NCBI RefSeq assembly: GCF_006439025.1
Contig: NZ_RCYZ01000003.1
Coordinates: 1 to 64,000 of the forward strand
From: Hymenobacter nivis
Lineage (GTDB): Bacteria > Bacteroidota > Bacteroidia > Cytophagales > Hymenobacteraceae
Direction: 5' to 3'
DNA length: 64,000 nt
Positions 7,942 to 15,188 of the stretch are shown here, piece after piece (the first letter of the stretch is position 1; the number at the start of each line of letters is the position of its first letter). A program made the position numbers and the translations under genes. Below the pieces are notes generated by a model. That model worked only from the letters and a program-made list of their open reading frames with translations, searched no databases and was not told the DNA's origin.

Positions 7942-9549
7942 ACCCTTAGCGCGGTTAGCCGGAGCAGTTGCTTTCGGTTGGCGTGCCTCGGCCGGAACGG
8001 GTGCGCCAGCCGGCGTAGGCGCGGGCTGGCCACCGCGTTGATAGGTAAACTCGATAATACAGCCTTTGCAGCTCATGCCCTTTGGGTCTTCCTTCGACGG
8101 CCCCGAGCTAACGGAGGCGCTGTCGGTGGCCAGGTAGATGCGCCGGCCATCGGGCGAGAGGGCCAGGTCGCGGTAGCGCACCGGCCCTTTAAAATAAGTC
8201 ATGGTGTCGCCCGCTACGCGGGTGCCGCTGGCCGCCAGTTGCAGGCGAATGAGCTTACCGTGTTTGAGCGTGGGCAACAGCAGCGAGTTTTGCCAGCCGG
8301 GAATGGCTGCTGCCGTGTACACGGCCAAGCTGCTGGGCGCTTCTGAGGCCCATTCGGGGCCGTTGTCCTGCGTGCTGGAGGTGGCGAATAAGTCCTTCAA
8401 AAACGCATTCGAGTTGGGATACAGCGTCTTGATGGGGTCGCGGTACGTGGCCGTGCCGATGGCCGCCGCGTTGGCATTTTCACTCCCGATGAGCGGATAA
8501 GTGGTGTGCCAGGGGCCGGGCAGCGTGGCGCGGTTCGACACGCCAGCGGCTAACCCATTGTAGTTATTGTCGTTGTAGCCGATGATGAGCGGGTGCCCGT
8601 AGTTTTTGCCCGGCTCCAGCACATTGATTTCATCGTCGGAGAAAGGCCCGTGCTCGCTTTCGTAGAGGCGGCCAGTACCGGCCACCACGGCGTAGGCCAG
8701 GCCCTGCGGGTTGCGGTTGCCGTAGGTCCACACGGCGCTTTGGCGGGCGGCCGTGGCAAAGGGATTGTCGTTGGGCAGCCACTGGTCGCCGGGGTTCGCG
8801 TCGGCGTCGGGCGTCAGGTTGAAGCGCAGGGTTTTGCCTTCGTAGTGGCTGGGCTGCTGGGCGTGGTTGGGCCGGCCGCCGTTGTCAAATTGCCCGGCCC
8901 CCAGGTCGCCGATGCTGTAAAAGAGGTAGTCCTTGCCCCCAACCGGCGCGATGAGCAGCCGGCCCCCATTGTGGTCGCTGCTACCCGGAATGGTGTCGCA
9001 AAGCACTACGGGGTTGGTAAGCGTTTGGGCCTGCGCCTGGTACTCGTAGCGCACCAAGCGCGTCGTAAAAAAGTAGCCGCCGTAGTTGGGCGCGCCGCCT
9101 TTGCCCGGCTGGCTGGCCCCGGCAAAGCGGTAGAGATAAGCCAGGTACACGTAGGGCTGGCCCTGCAAGAGCTGCGGGTGCAGCGCCATTCCCATCAGCC
9201 CGCCTTGCGGCCAGGGTTTGCCGCCATCTACCCGGTCGGGCACCTTGTCATAGCGCGGAAATTGCCGCTCGCGGCTGAGGTCGAGCAGCACAGTTTTAAC
9301 CCCGGTGGCGGGGTTGAGGCGGCTGACGCGGTAGCCCTTGGCCTCGGTAAGCCAGAGGTAGCCATCGGGGCCGTAGGCCACTTCCCAGGGGTCGCTGAGC
9401 TGGCGCGCCACAATGCGCCGGGCGAAGACTTCGCCACGGGGCCCAGTTACAGTTTGGCCGGATGCAGTTTGGGCGGTAGCGGGGTGGCAGAGCCGGAGAA
9501 ACGCCCCGGCGATAAGGAGTAGTTGGCAGTAGTGGCGAATACGTAGCAT
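7933..9549 (-). CDS. PQQ-type sugar dehydrogenase (GSDH family)
   Basis: A 538-residue exported protein of the glucose/sorbosone dehydrogenase beta-propeller family, which oxidises aldoses with PQQ as cofactor. Residues 1-26 form a signal peptide ending in TAQ. Blocks typical of the family are SDHNGGRLL, DYLFYSIGDLGAG and the strongly conserved ESEHGPFSDDEINVLEPGKNYGHP. The C-terminal part has CKGCIIEF, possibly a disulfide or cluster-like pair, and then a Pro/Ala/Lys-rich tail. The protein is longer than soluble aldose dehydrogenases (~370 residues) because of insertions around residues 330-430. No PQQ synthesis gene is in the window, so the cofactor may come from elsewhere. It ends inside the hairpin shared with the GH63-like gene. 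Confidence 0.85.
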   Translation of the reverse strand: MLRIRHYCQLLLIAGAFLRLCHPATAQTASGQTVTGPRGEVFARRIVARQLSDPWEVAYGPDGYLWLTEAKGYRVSRLNPATGVKTVLLDLSRERQFPRYDKVPDRVDGGKPWPQGGLMGMALHPQLLQGQPYVYLAYLYRFAGASQPGKGGAPNYGGYFFTTRLVRYEYQAQAQTLTNPVVLCDTIPGSSDHNGGRLLIAPVGGKDYLFYSIGDLGAGQFDNGGRPNHAQQPSHYEGKTLRFNLTPDADANPGDQWLPNDNPFATAARQSAVWTYGNRNPQGLAYAVVAGTGRLYESEHGPFSDDEINVLEPGKNYGHPLIIGYNDNNYNGLAAGVSNRATLPGPWHTTYPLIGSENANAAAIGTATYRDPIKTLYPNSNAFLKDLFATSSTQDNGPEWASEAPSSLAVYTAAAIPGWQNSLLLPTLKHGKLIRLQLAASGTRVAGDTMTYFKGPVRYRDLALSPDGRRIYLATDSASVSSGPSKEDPKGMSCKGCIIEFTYQRGGQPAPTPAGAPVPAEARQPKATAPANRAKGKK

Positions 9550-9930
9550 GGGCGGTTAGCAAGCTGGTCGGAAGGGCGAGCTCAGCCTGGGTTGTACCCC
9601 ACCTGGAACCGGGATGTTGCTACGCTTCTGCTTGCAGCTTCTGCCCAGCGAGCAGGTGAAGAGCGCCGGCAACAGCTCGTTAAAGCATCAGGTTGAGCCC
9701 CCATAAACATTCGAGCGGTTGAGTTGAATGACCTAGCCGAAAACAAGTAAAATGCTCCGTCGCGCTCACCCTAGCAACTAGCGCAAGTTGCGGTAGCAGC
9801 CTGAGGCAAGCACGATTAACCGTAGCGGTAGCTGGTTTTTACGTACTTAAAACGCCTCAAACCCGTATTTCGCTCGGCTCGGCGCTTCGTAAAGAAGGGA
9901 GGTTTTTAGTCCACTTCTTTTCTACTTTTT
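9550..9930. other. Divergent intergenic region
   Basis: This stretch separates two divergent genes and holds no recognisable gene. It should contain both promoters. On the right side the motif at 9852 and a preceding TACTTAA resemble the region before katN. Confidence 0.5.
9852..9870 (+). promoter_or_regulatory. Candidate shared upstream motif (SDR gene)
   Basis: ACGCCTCAAACCCGTATTT, ending 60 bp before the SDR start, with TACTTAA at 9844. It is similar in layout to the motifs at 4121, 12911 and 21394. Confidence 0.35.
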
Positions 9931-11085
9931 ATGAAGCTATCCCTCAAGCCGCTTGACCAGCAAATCATGGTCGTGACCGGCGCCTCCAGCGGCATCGGGC
10001 TCGTGACGGCCCGTATGGCCGCCCAGCGCGGGGCCAAACTCGTGCTGGCCGCCCGCAACGCCGAGGCCATCCAGCAGCTGGCCGACGAAATTTGCAGCCA
10101 GGGCGGCCAAGCCATTGCCGTGCCCACCGATGTGAGCAAAGAGGCCGACATGACGCACCTAGCCGAAGCCGCCATTGCCGCGTTTGGCACCTTCGATACG
10201 TGGGTGAACAACGCCGGCGTGTCCATTTTCGGCAGCACCGAAGAGGTGTCGATTCCGGACATGCGGCACATGTTCGACACCGTATTTTGGGGCCAGGTGT
10301 ACGGCTCGCGGCTGGCCGCCGGGCACTTCAAAGAACGCGGCCAGGCCGGGGCCCTCGTCAACGTCGGCAGCCTGTTTGGCGACTGGCCCACCCCCGTGCA
10401 ATCGACCTACGCCTCGGCCAAGCACGCGCTGCACGGCTGGACCAGCGCCCTGCGCATGGAGCTGGAAAAGGAAAAAGCCCCGGTGTCGGTGACGCTGGTG
10501 CACCCCGGCCGCATCGACACGCCCTACAACGAGCACGCCCGCAGCTACCTGGATAAGCAGCCCTCGCACCGCGGCATGGTCTACCCGCCCGAGGCCGTGG
10601 CCGAGGCCATCTTGTTTGCGGCCGCGCACCCCAAGCGCGATATGTACGTGGGCTTCCAGGCCAAGATTTTTGCGCTGCTCGCCCCCATCATCCCGAGCAT
10701 TACCGATAAAGTGCTGGAGCTGTGGATGTACCCCTCGCAGCACGACGACCGCCCCTCGCGCAGCCGCGAAGACAACGCCCTCTACCGCCCCGGCTACGGC
10801 CTGCACGAGCGCGGCACGCACCACGGCTGGTTCCGCTCGGGCAGCATTTATGTGAAGGCCCAGGAGCACCCGTTGGTGGCCCTGGCCGCCGTGGCCGGGC
10901 TAGGACTGGCCACTACCCTGCTGCTCAAGTCGCGGAAGCGCACCAAGGCTACCAGCCCCTACAAAGCGCCCGCAGCTGACTCAGCGGCAGGTGATGCGTT
11001 GGCACCGATGCCGGATGAGAGGTACTCCCCCGCTAGCGAGGAAGAAATCGAAACCCTGGTGGTAACGGAGCTGGTGAGCTATTAG
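9931..11085 (+). CDS. SDR-family oxidoreductase with C-terminal membrane segment
   Basis: A 384-residue short-chain dehydrogenase. The NAD(P)-binding motif TGASSGIG is at residues 16-23, NNAGVS follows near 91, and the catalytic Ser, Tyr and Lys are in STYASAKHALHGW. The SDR core ends near residue 250. Beyond it lies an extra ~130-residue C-terminal part with a hydrophobic segment (about residues 314-331, LVALAAVAGLGLATTLLL) and a charged tail, so the protein may be membrane tethered. This long form is common in stress-inducible SDRs of soil bacteria and Bacteroidota. Substrate unknown. Downstream is a strong terminator, upstream a motif resembling that of katN. Confidence 0.9.
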   Translation: MKLSLKPLDQQIMVVTGASSGIGLVTARMAAQRGAKLVLAARNAEAIQQLADEICSQGGQAIAVPTDVSKEADMTHLAEAAIAAFGTFDTWVNNAGVSIFGSTEEVSIPDMRHMFDTVFWGQVYGSRLAAGHFKERGQAGALVNVGSLFGDWPTPVQSTYASAKHALHGWTSALRMELEKEKAPVSVTLVHPGRIDTPYNEHARSYLDKQPSHRGMVYPPEAVAEAILFAAAHPKRDMYVGFQAKIFALLAPIIPSITDKVLELWMYPSQHDDRPSRSREDNALYRPGYGLHERGTHHGWFRSGSIYVKAQEHPLVALAAVAGLGLATTLLLKSRKRTKATSPYKAPAADSAAGDALAPMPDERYSPASEEEIETLVVTELVSY

Positions 11086-11128
11086 CTAACCTAGGGCCCC
11101 ACTCGGCGGCGCAACTCGCTACTGCTGT

Positions 11129-11177
11129 AAAAAGAGGACGTCCTGCCTGAGCATATCAGGCAGGACGTCCTCTTTTT
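11129..11177. terminator. Strong hairpin terminator
   Basis: A 22 bp perfect stem (arms 11129-11150 and 11156-11177, starting AAAAAGAGGACGTCC) with a five-base loop GCATA and A/T tracts at both ends, so it can stop transcription from both sides. It lies between the SDR gene and the convergent DUF421 gene. Confidence 0.9.
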
Positions 11178-11218
11178 TATTAGCTATGAACTTCTTAACC
11201 AGCGAATTTAACTTACTG

Positions 11219-11917
11219 CTACTGCACTACGGCGGGCTGCCACTCGCGGGCCTGGCAGCGGGGGCAGTTGGCGGCGGGCGCCTGCTGGGCGGGCTGCACG
11301 TGCCCGCAGCTGGCGCAGGCAAACTGACCGGGCGCTTTCGCTTGCTCGTCGCGGAAGGCCGTGTCGATGGTGGGCAGGATGGACAGGCCCGGTCGAGGCG
11401 TTTCATCCTCGAAGGTGATGAGGGAGAAGTTGCCATTGGCTTCCTGGTAAGCGCGGCGCACCTGGCCTAGGTTGGCAATGCCCTGCTTGCGCAGCTTGGC
11501 CAGCAACTGGGTGCGGCACAGCACGCCTTCTTCCAGCTTGTCGAGCTGCAGGCGGCCGTCTTCCACCAGCACGCTCAGGTCGTCGAGCACCAGGCTTTCG
11601 AAGCGCTTGTTGCGGAAGGCATACCACGCAAATAGCTGCTGGTAGCCCACAATAATGGCCGCCACCACCACCACGGGCAGCAGGCCGCGGTCGGGCGCCA
11701 TGAGGGCCACGCCGTTGGCGGCCGCCAGCGACACCATCGCCACCATCTCGTTGCGGGTGAGCGTCTTGCCCATGCGGTTGCCCATCAGCCGCATCGAGAG
11801 CAGCAGCAGCAGGTAGATGAATACCACGCGGATAACCACTTCGAGGTAAAAGCTGGCGGGTACCTCGCCCACCAACATGCGCCCCCAGTCGCTGAGGTGA
11901 ATGTCTTCCGGTTTCAT
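11219..11917 (-). CDS. DUF421 (YetF-like) membrane protein, second of a pair
   Basis: A 232-residue protein of the DUF421/YetF family: a short N-terminal helix, two or three membrane helices (about residues 23-110), then a soluble alpha/beta domain with the conserved GVLCRTQLLAKLRKQGI and RRAYQEANGNFSLI. The last 35 residues form a zinc-ribbon-like tail, CASCGH and CPRC. The frame extends upstream to 12265 without a stop, but homology to its neighbour begins at ATG 11917 (MKPEDIHLSDW, compare MKKEEIHLGDW), so that start is used. It lies 10 bp after the first copy and is surely co-transcribed. Family function is not firmly established. Confidence 0.85.
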   Translation of the reverse strand: MKPEDIHLSDWGRMLVGEVPASFYLEVVIRVVFIYLLLLLSMRLMGNRMGKTLTRNEMVAMVSLAAANGVALMAPDRGLLPVVVVAAIIVGYQQLFAWYAFRNKRFESLVLDDLSVLVEDGRLQLDKLEEGVLCRTQLLAKLRKQGIANLGQVRRAYQEANGNFSLITFEDETPRPGLSILPTIDTAFRDEQAKAPGQFACASCGHVQPAQQAPAANCPRCQAREWQPAVVQ

Positions 11918-11927
11918 AGCAATAAAA

Positions 11928-12623
11928 TCAGAGTTTGTTGACGGCGGGCGTCCACTGGCGGTGGCCGCAGCGGGGGCAGGGGTGGGCGGGGTCAGCGCCG
12001 GCGGACTCGGTGTGGCCGCAGCGCTGGCACGCCCGCTGGCCGGGGTCGGCCGGCTCGGCGTTATGAATGGCGGCATCCTTGTCGGGCAAGATGGACAGGC
12101 CGGGCCGGGGCGGGTCTTGCGGATAAAGGCTGAACTCGCCGTTGCTTTCCATATACACGCGCTTGAGTTGGCCGAGGTGCTGCATGTTGGCGGCCCGCAG
12201 ATTCGCAAACAGCTGCTCGCGCGAGAGCTTGGTATCGGCCATGGCCGATAGGTCCAGCACGCCATCGGTCACCACGATGCGCAGGTCGCCGCGGGTGAGG
12301 TGCTCCACCCGCCGGTATTTGAAGGCCAGCCAGTTGACGAAGCGAAACAGGCCCAGGAGGCAGGCCAGCACCAGCGCGCCCTGCAAGATGCCGCGGTCGG
12401 GCGTTTGCATGGGCACCGACACAATGCCGCCCAGCATAATCATCACCGACAGCTCGGCCACCGAGAGCTGGCCGTTCATGCGCTTGCCCAGCAGCCGCAT
12501 GGTGGCGAGCAGCACCAGGTAAATAACCAGCGTGCGCAGCGCGGCTTCCAGCAAAAATTCGAGCGGCGCATTGCCCAGCAAAATCCGCTGCCAGTCGCCC
12601 AGGTGGATTTCTTCTTTCTTCAT
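11928..12623 (-). CDS. DUF421 (YetF-like) membrane protein, first of a pair
   Basis: A 231-residue paralogue of the gene directly downstream, with the same layout: MKKEEIHLGDWQRIL start, membrane helices in residues 22-110 (including LRTLVIYLVLLATMRLLGKRM), a soluble domain with LSREQLFANLRAANMQHLGQLKRVYMESNGEFSLY, and a C-terminal CQRCGH / CPRCGH zinc-ribbon-like tail. Two proteins with matching domains suggest a heteromeric membrane complex. The gene is divergent from the 139-residue protein gene across a 374 bp region that carries several ACGC/CCGTATT-type motifs. Confidence 0.85.
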   Translation of the reverse strand: MKKEEIHLGDWQRILLGNAPLEFLLEAALRTLVIYLVLLATMRLLGKRMNGQLSVAELSVMIMLGGIVSVPMQTPDRGILQGALVLACLLGLFRFVNWLAFKYRRVEHLTRGDLRIVVTDGVLDLSAMADTKLSREQLFANLRAANMQHLGQLKRVYMESNGEFSLYPQDPPRPGLSILPDKDAAIHNAEPADPGQRACQRCGHTESAGADPAHPCPRCGHRQWTPAVNKL

Positions 12624-12997
12624 AAGTGGTGGTTTTAGTAGGGGCCCCCGGCGCTCCTCCGCAGGGCCCGCCGGTGCAGCGGGCGCCCCCTACCCCACCG
12701 GGCCCCCGGCCCCGCCGGCTACCAGGGCATAGCTGCTGTACTGCCTCCCCAAAGCCTGGGTTATCGCCGAGGCTACCGGCTGGCCAGACGCAAAACTTTT
12801 GATGCTGGCGGGTGAACTACTGCATGTTATTATTAAGCTAACAACCAGTGTTCTATACTGTAACCCGACCAGCTACTACGCAGAAATACGGATAATACGG
12901 AGGGGTATTTACGCGGTAAAATCCGTGTTTTTGGCTTCGCTTTGGGCAGCGAGCTAGCCGTTCAATTCCCTAGGTTCCCACTCTCTATCTCTACCCC
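12624..12997. other. Divergent intergenic region rich in upstream motifs
   Basis: No gene is seen. The half near the plus-strand gene contains ACGCAGAAATACGG (from about 12882) followed by a second arrangement at 12911-12930. Both strands could use these elements, because the DUF421 pair is transcribed the other way. Confidence 0.5.
12911..12930 (+). promoter_or_regulatory. Candidate shared upstream motif (cyanophycin/trehalose genes)
   Basis: ACGCGGTAAAATCCGTGTTT, ending 67 bp before the start of the 139-residue protein. It resembles the elements at 9852, 4121 and 21394. Confidence 0.35.
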
Positions 12998-13417
12998 ATG
13001 AGCCTTGTTCTTGCTGCGGCGAGGGCCAGCCTATCGCCCGCCCATCCCGAGCCCTCCTTCCAAGTGAGTCGTTCGCAAATCACTTCTGCTTTCCACCAAC
13101 TATCGCTCGAAGATGCCTGGGGCTGCCTGGCCCACTGGGTGGTGCCGCTGCCCCTTAAGCACCTGGCCAAACGCCCCATGCTGCTGTGGCGGCTGCCCAC
13201 CGCCGGCCCGGCCAGCGCGCTTACCTGCCTCGATACCGGCCCTTGCCGGCTAGTCCCGGCCCACCCCGACACGCGCGCCGACCTGCGCGCTGACCTCGAC
13301 GAGGGCTTGCTGCGGCTCAATTTCAGCGGCCAGCTGCTGCGTGGCTATTTCCGCTTGCAGTGCCTGCCCGAAGGCGGCGGGCAGCTGTGGCAGCTTACCC
13401 CCATTGGCTACGTATGA
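12998..13417 (+). CDS. Uncharacterised 139-residue protein
   Basis: I do not recognise a definite family. The protein is soluble and mid-sized, with LSLEDAWGCLAHWVVPLPL in the N-terminal half and a C-terminal strand pattern LDEGLLRLNFSGQLLRGYFRLQ followed by GGQLWQL. That last part resembles the final strands of the 3'-phosphoesterase module of LigD-type DNA repair proteins, where a 'G-L-F-L-G-LRG-F-L' pattern precedes a W-L-K motif; this is a weak resemblance by eye. The metal-binding His residues expected at the start of that module are not evident. Its stop codon overlaps the start of the isoaspartyl peptidase (ATGA at 13414-13417), so the two are translationally coupled. Confidence 0.6.
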   Translation: MSLVLAAARASLSPAHPEPSFQVSRSQITSAFHQLSLEDAWGCLAHWVVPLPLKHLAKRPMLLWRLPTAGPASALTCLDTGPCRLVPAHPDTRADLRADLDEGLLRLNFSGQLLRGYFRLQCLPEGGGQLWQLTPIGYV

Positions 13418-14328
13418 CCTTGTACGCCATAGCTATCCACGGCGGGGCCCTGACGATGAAACCCGGCGAGCTGAGCGAGGAAGAAGCCGCTTTTCAGCGC
13501 GTGGGCCTGGGCAAAGCCCTGCACGCCGGCTGGCTCATTCTCAACCGGGGCGGCACCGCCCTCGACGCGGTGGAGGCCGCCGTGCGCAGCCTCGAAGACA
13601 ACCCCCACTTCAACGCCGGGCGCGGCAGCAGCCTCACTCGCCAGGGCGAAGCCGAAATGGACGCCGCCATCATGGATGGCCGCACGCTGCAAGCCGGCGC
13701 CGTAACGGGCGTGCGCTACGTGCAGCACCCCATCGGCCTGGCCCGCGCCGTGCTGGAGCGCAGCCCGCACGCCTTTTTGGCAGGCGACGGGGCCCTGGAG
13801 TTTGCCCTCGCATGCGGCCTGCCGCTGGCCGCGCCCAGCTATTTCCAAACCGATAAAACCCGCCAGCAGTGGCTGGCGCTAGCCCAGCAGGAATCGAACC
13901 AGCTGGCCGGGCACGATACGGTGGGCGCGGTGGCCCTCGACCAGGCCGGCAACCTGGCCGTGGCCACCAGCACCGGCGGCATCGAGGGCCAGGCCAAAGG
14001 CCGCGTGGGCGACAGCCCCGTGCTGGGCGGCGGCACCTACGCCAGCAACGATAGTTGCGCCGTGTCGTGCACCGGCGATGGCGAGGTAATCCTGCGCGGC
14101 GCGCTGGCCCACGAGGTGTGCGCGCTGGTCAAATACCAGGGCCTGCCCCTCGCCGAAGCCTGCCAGGCCGCCCTGCGTCTGCACGACGATAAGCTGAAGG
14201 GCGACAAGGGCTTCATCGCCCTCGACCCGCAGGGGCGCGTGGCTATCGAGTTTAATACCAACGTAATGCGCCGGGCCTACCGCGTGGGCGAGGCCGCGCC
14301 TTACATCGCCATTTACCAAGACGAATAA
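13414..14328 (+). CDS. iaaA: Isoaspartyl peptidase / plant-type L-asparaginase
   Basis: A 304-residue Ntn-hydrolase that cleaves itself and then hydrolyses isoaspartyl dipeptides, including the beta-Asp-Arg released from cyanophycin. The N-terminal subunit shows IAIHGGA and ALDAVEAAVRSLEDNPHFNAGRGS; the autocleavage site is GHD-TVGAVALD with Thr169 as the new N-terminal nucleophile; STGGIEGQAKGRVGDSPVLGGGTYA and SCTGDGEVILR are the usual beta-subunit blocks. The start at 13414 overlaps the previous stop by four bases; an upstream in-frame start at 13360 would add residues of no homology. The next gene, cyanophycinase, follows seven bases later, which supports the dipeptidase role. Confidence 0.92.
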   Translation: MTLYAIAIHGGALTMKPGELSEEEAAFQRVGLGKALHAGWLILNRGGTALDAVEAAVRSLEDNPHFNAGRGSSLTRQGEAEMDAAIMDGRTLQAGAVTGVRYVQHPIGLARAVLERSPHAFLAGDGALEFALACGLPLAAPSYFQTDKTRQQWLALAQQESNQLAGHDTVGAVALDQAGNLAVATSTGGIEGQAKGRVGDSPVLGGGTYASNDSCAVSCTGDGEVILRGALAHEVCALVKYQGLPLAEACQAALRLHDDKLKGDKGFIALDPQGRVAIEFNTNVMRRAYRVGEAAPYIAIYQDE

Positions 14329-14335
14329 GCCCAAA

Positions 14336-15175
14336 ATGCCTTCCCATCCTTCTCCTCCCAAAGGCCGCCTGCTCCTTATTGGCGGCCACGAACAGCGCGA
14401 GGCGGCGGGCCAGCCCGGCGCCGGCCCCGACATGTCGGCCGATTTTATTCTCCAGCGCTTCGTCGATGAGTTGCCCGCCAACGGCACCATCCTCGTCATC
14501 CCCACCGCCTCGGAAGAGCCCGCCGAAGCCGCCAAGGACTACGTGGACCTGTTTAACACCCTGGGTGTGGCGCACGTGGAGGTGCTCCACCTCCAGAGCC
14601 GCGAACAAGCCAACGGCCCCGAGGCGCTCGACCTCTTCAACCGGGCTGATGGGGTACTCTTCACGGGCGGCGACCAGCTGCGGCTCACGGCCCTGCTCGG
14701 TGGCACCGCCGCGCTGGCCCGCCTCGGCCAGCGCTACCTGCACGAGCCCATCATCATCGCGGGTACCAGTGCCGGGGCGGCCGCCATGAGCACGCCCATG
14801 ATATACCAGGGGCGCAACGACGCGGGCTTTCTCAAGGATGAAATCCACGTCACGACGGGCTTGCAGCTGCTGCGCGACGTGGCCGTCGACACGCACTTTA
14901 TCAAGCGCGGACGCATCGTGCGCATGGCCCAGATTATTGCCACCAACCCCGGCTGCATCGGCCTGGGGCTGGAGGAAGACACCGCCGTGCTCGTCACCAA
15001 AGGCCGCGAGCTGGAGGTGCTCGGCAACGGCATCGTGGTATTGCTCGACGGCCACGACTACACCGAAAACACCATTTATGACATTGAGCCCGGCGAGGTC
15101 TTTTCCATCCGCGACCTGCGGCTGCACCTGCTCGCCAAGGGCCAGCGCTTTACCCTGCCGGGGTGGGGCTTTTAG
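14336..15175 (+). CDS. cphB: Cyanophycinase
   Basis: A 279-residue serine exopeptidase of family S51 that cuts the storage polymer cyanophycin into beta-Asp-Arg dipeptides. Visible are KGRLLLIGGHEQ, the segment VIPTASEEP, FTGGDQLRL, and the nucleophile elbow GTSAGA with Ser145, followed by FLKDEIHVTTGLQLL and a VDTHF-type His region. There is no signal peptide, so the enzyme is intracellular and acts on stored polymer. It lies between isoaspartyl peptidase and the trehalose gene with 7 and 13 bp gaps, hence an operon. No cyanophycin synthetase is in the window. Confidence 0.92.
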   Translation: MPSHPSPPKGRLLLIGGHEQREAAGQPGAGPDMSADFILQRFVDELPANGTILVIPTASEEPAEAAKDYVDLFNTLGVAHVEVLHLQSREQANGPEALDLFNRADGVLFTGGDQLRLTALLGGTAALARLGQRYLHEPIIIAGTSAGAAAMSTPMIYQGRNDAGFLKDEIHVTTGLQLLRDVAVDTHFIKRGRIVRMAQIIATNPGCIGLGLEEDTAVLVTKGRELEVLGNGIVVLLDGHDYTENTIYDIEPGEVFSIRDLRLHLLAKGQRFTLPGWGF

Positions 15176-15188
15176 GGGGCAAGCCAGT

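Noticed and set aside
11918..12265. Earlier start for the second DUF421 gene
   Set aside because: The extra N-terminal part lies in another frame of the first DUF421 gene and has no homology; the paralogue fixes the start at 11917.
14838..15188. Upstream extension of the trehalose gene
   Set aside because: It lies within cyanophycinase in another frame; the GT20 domain begins at 15189.
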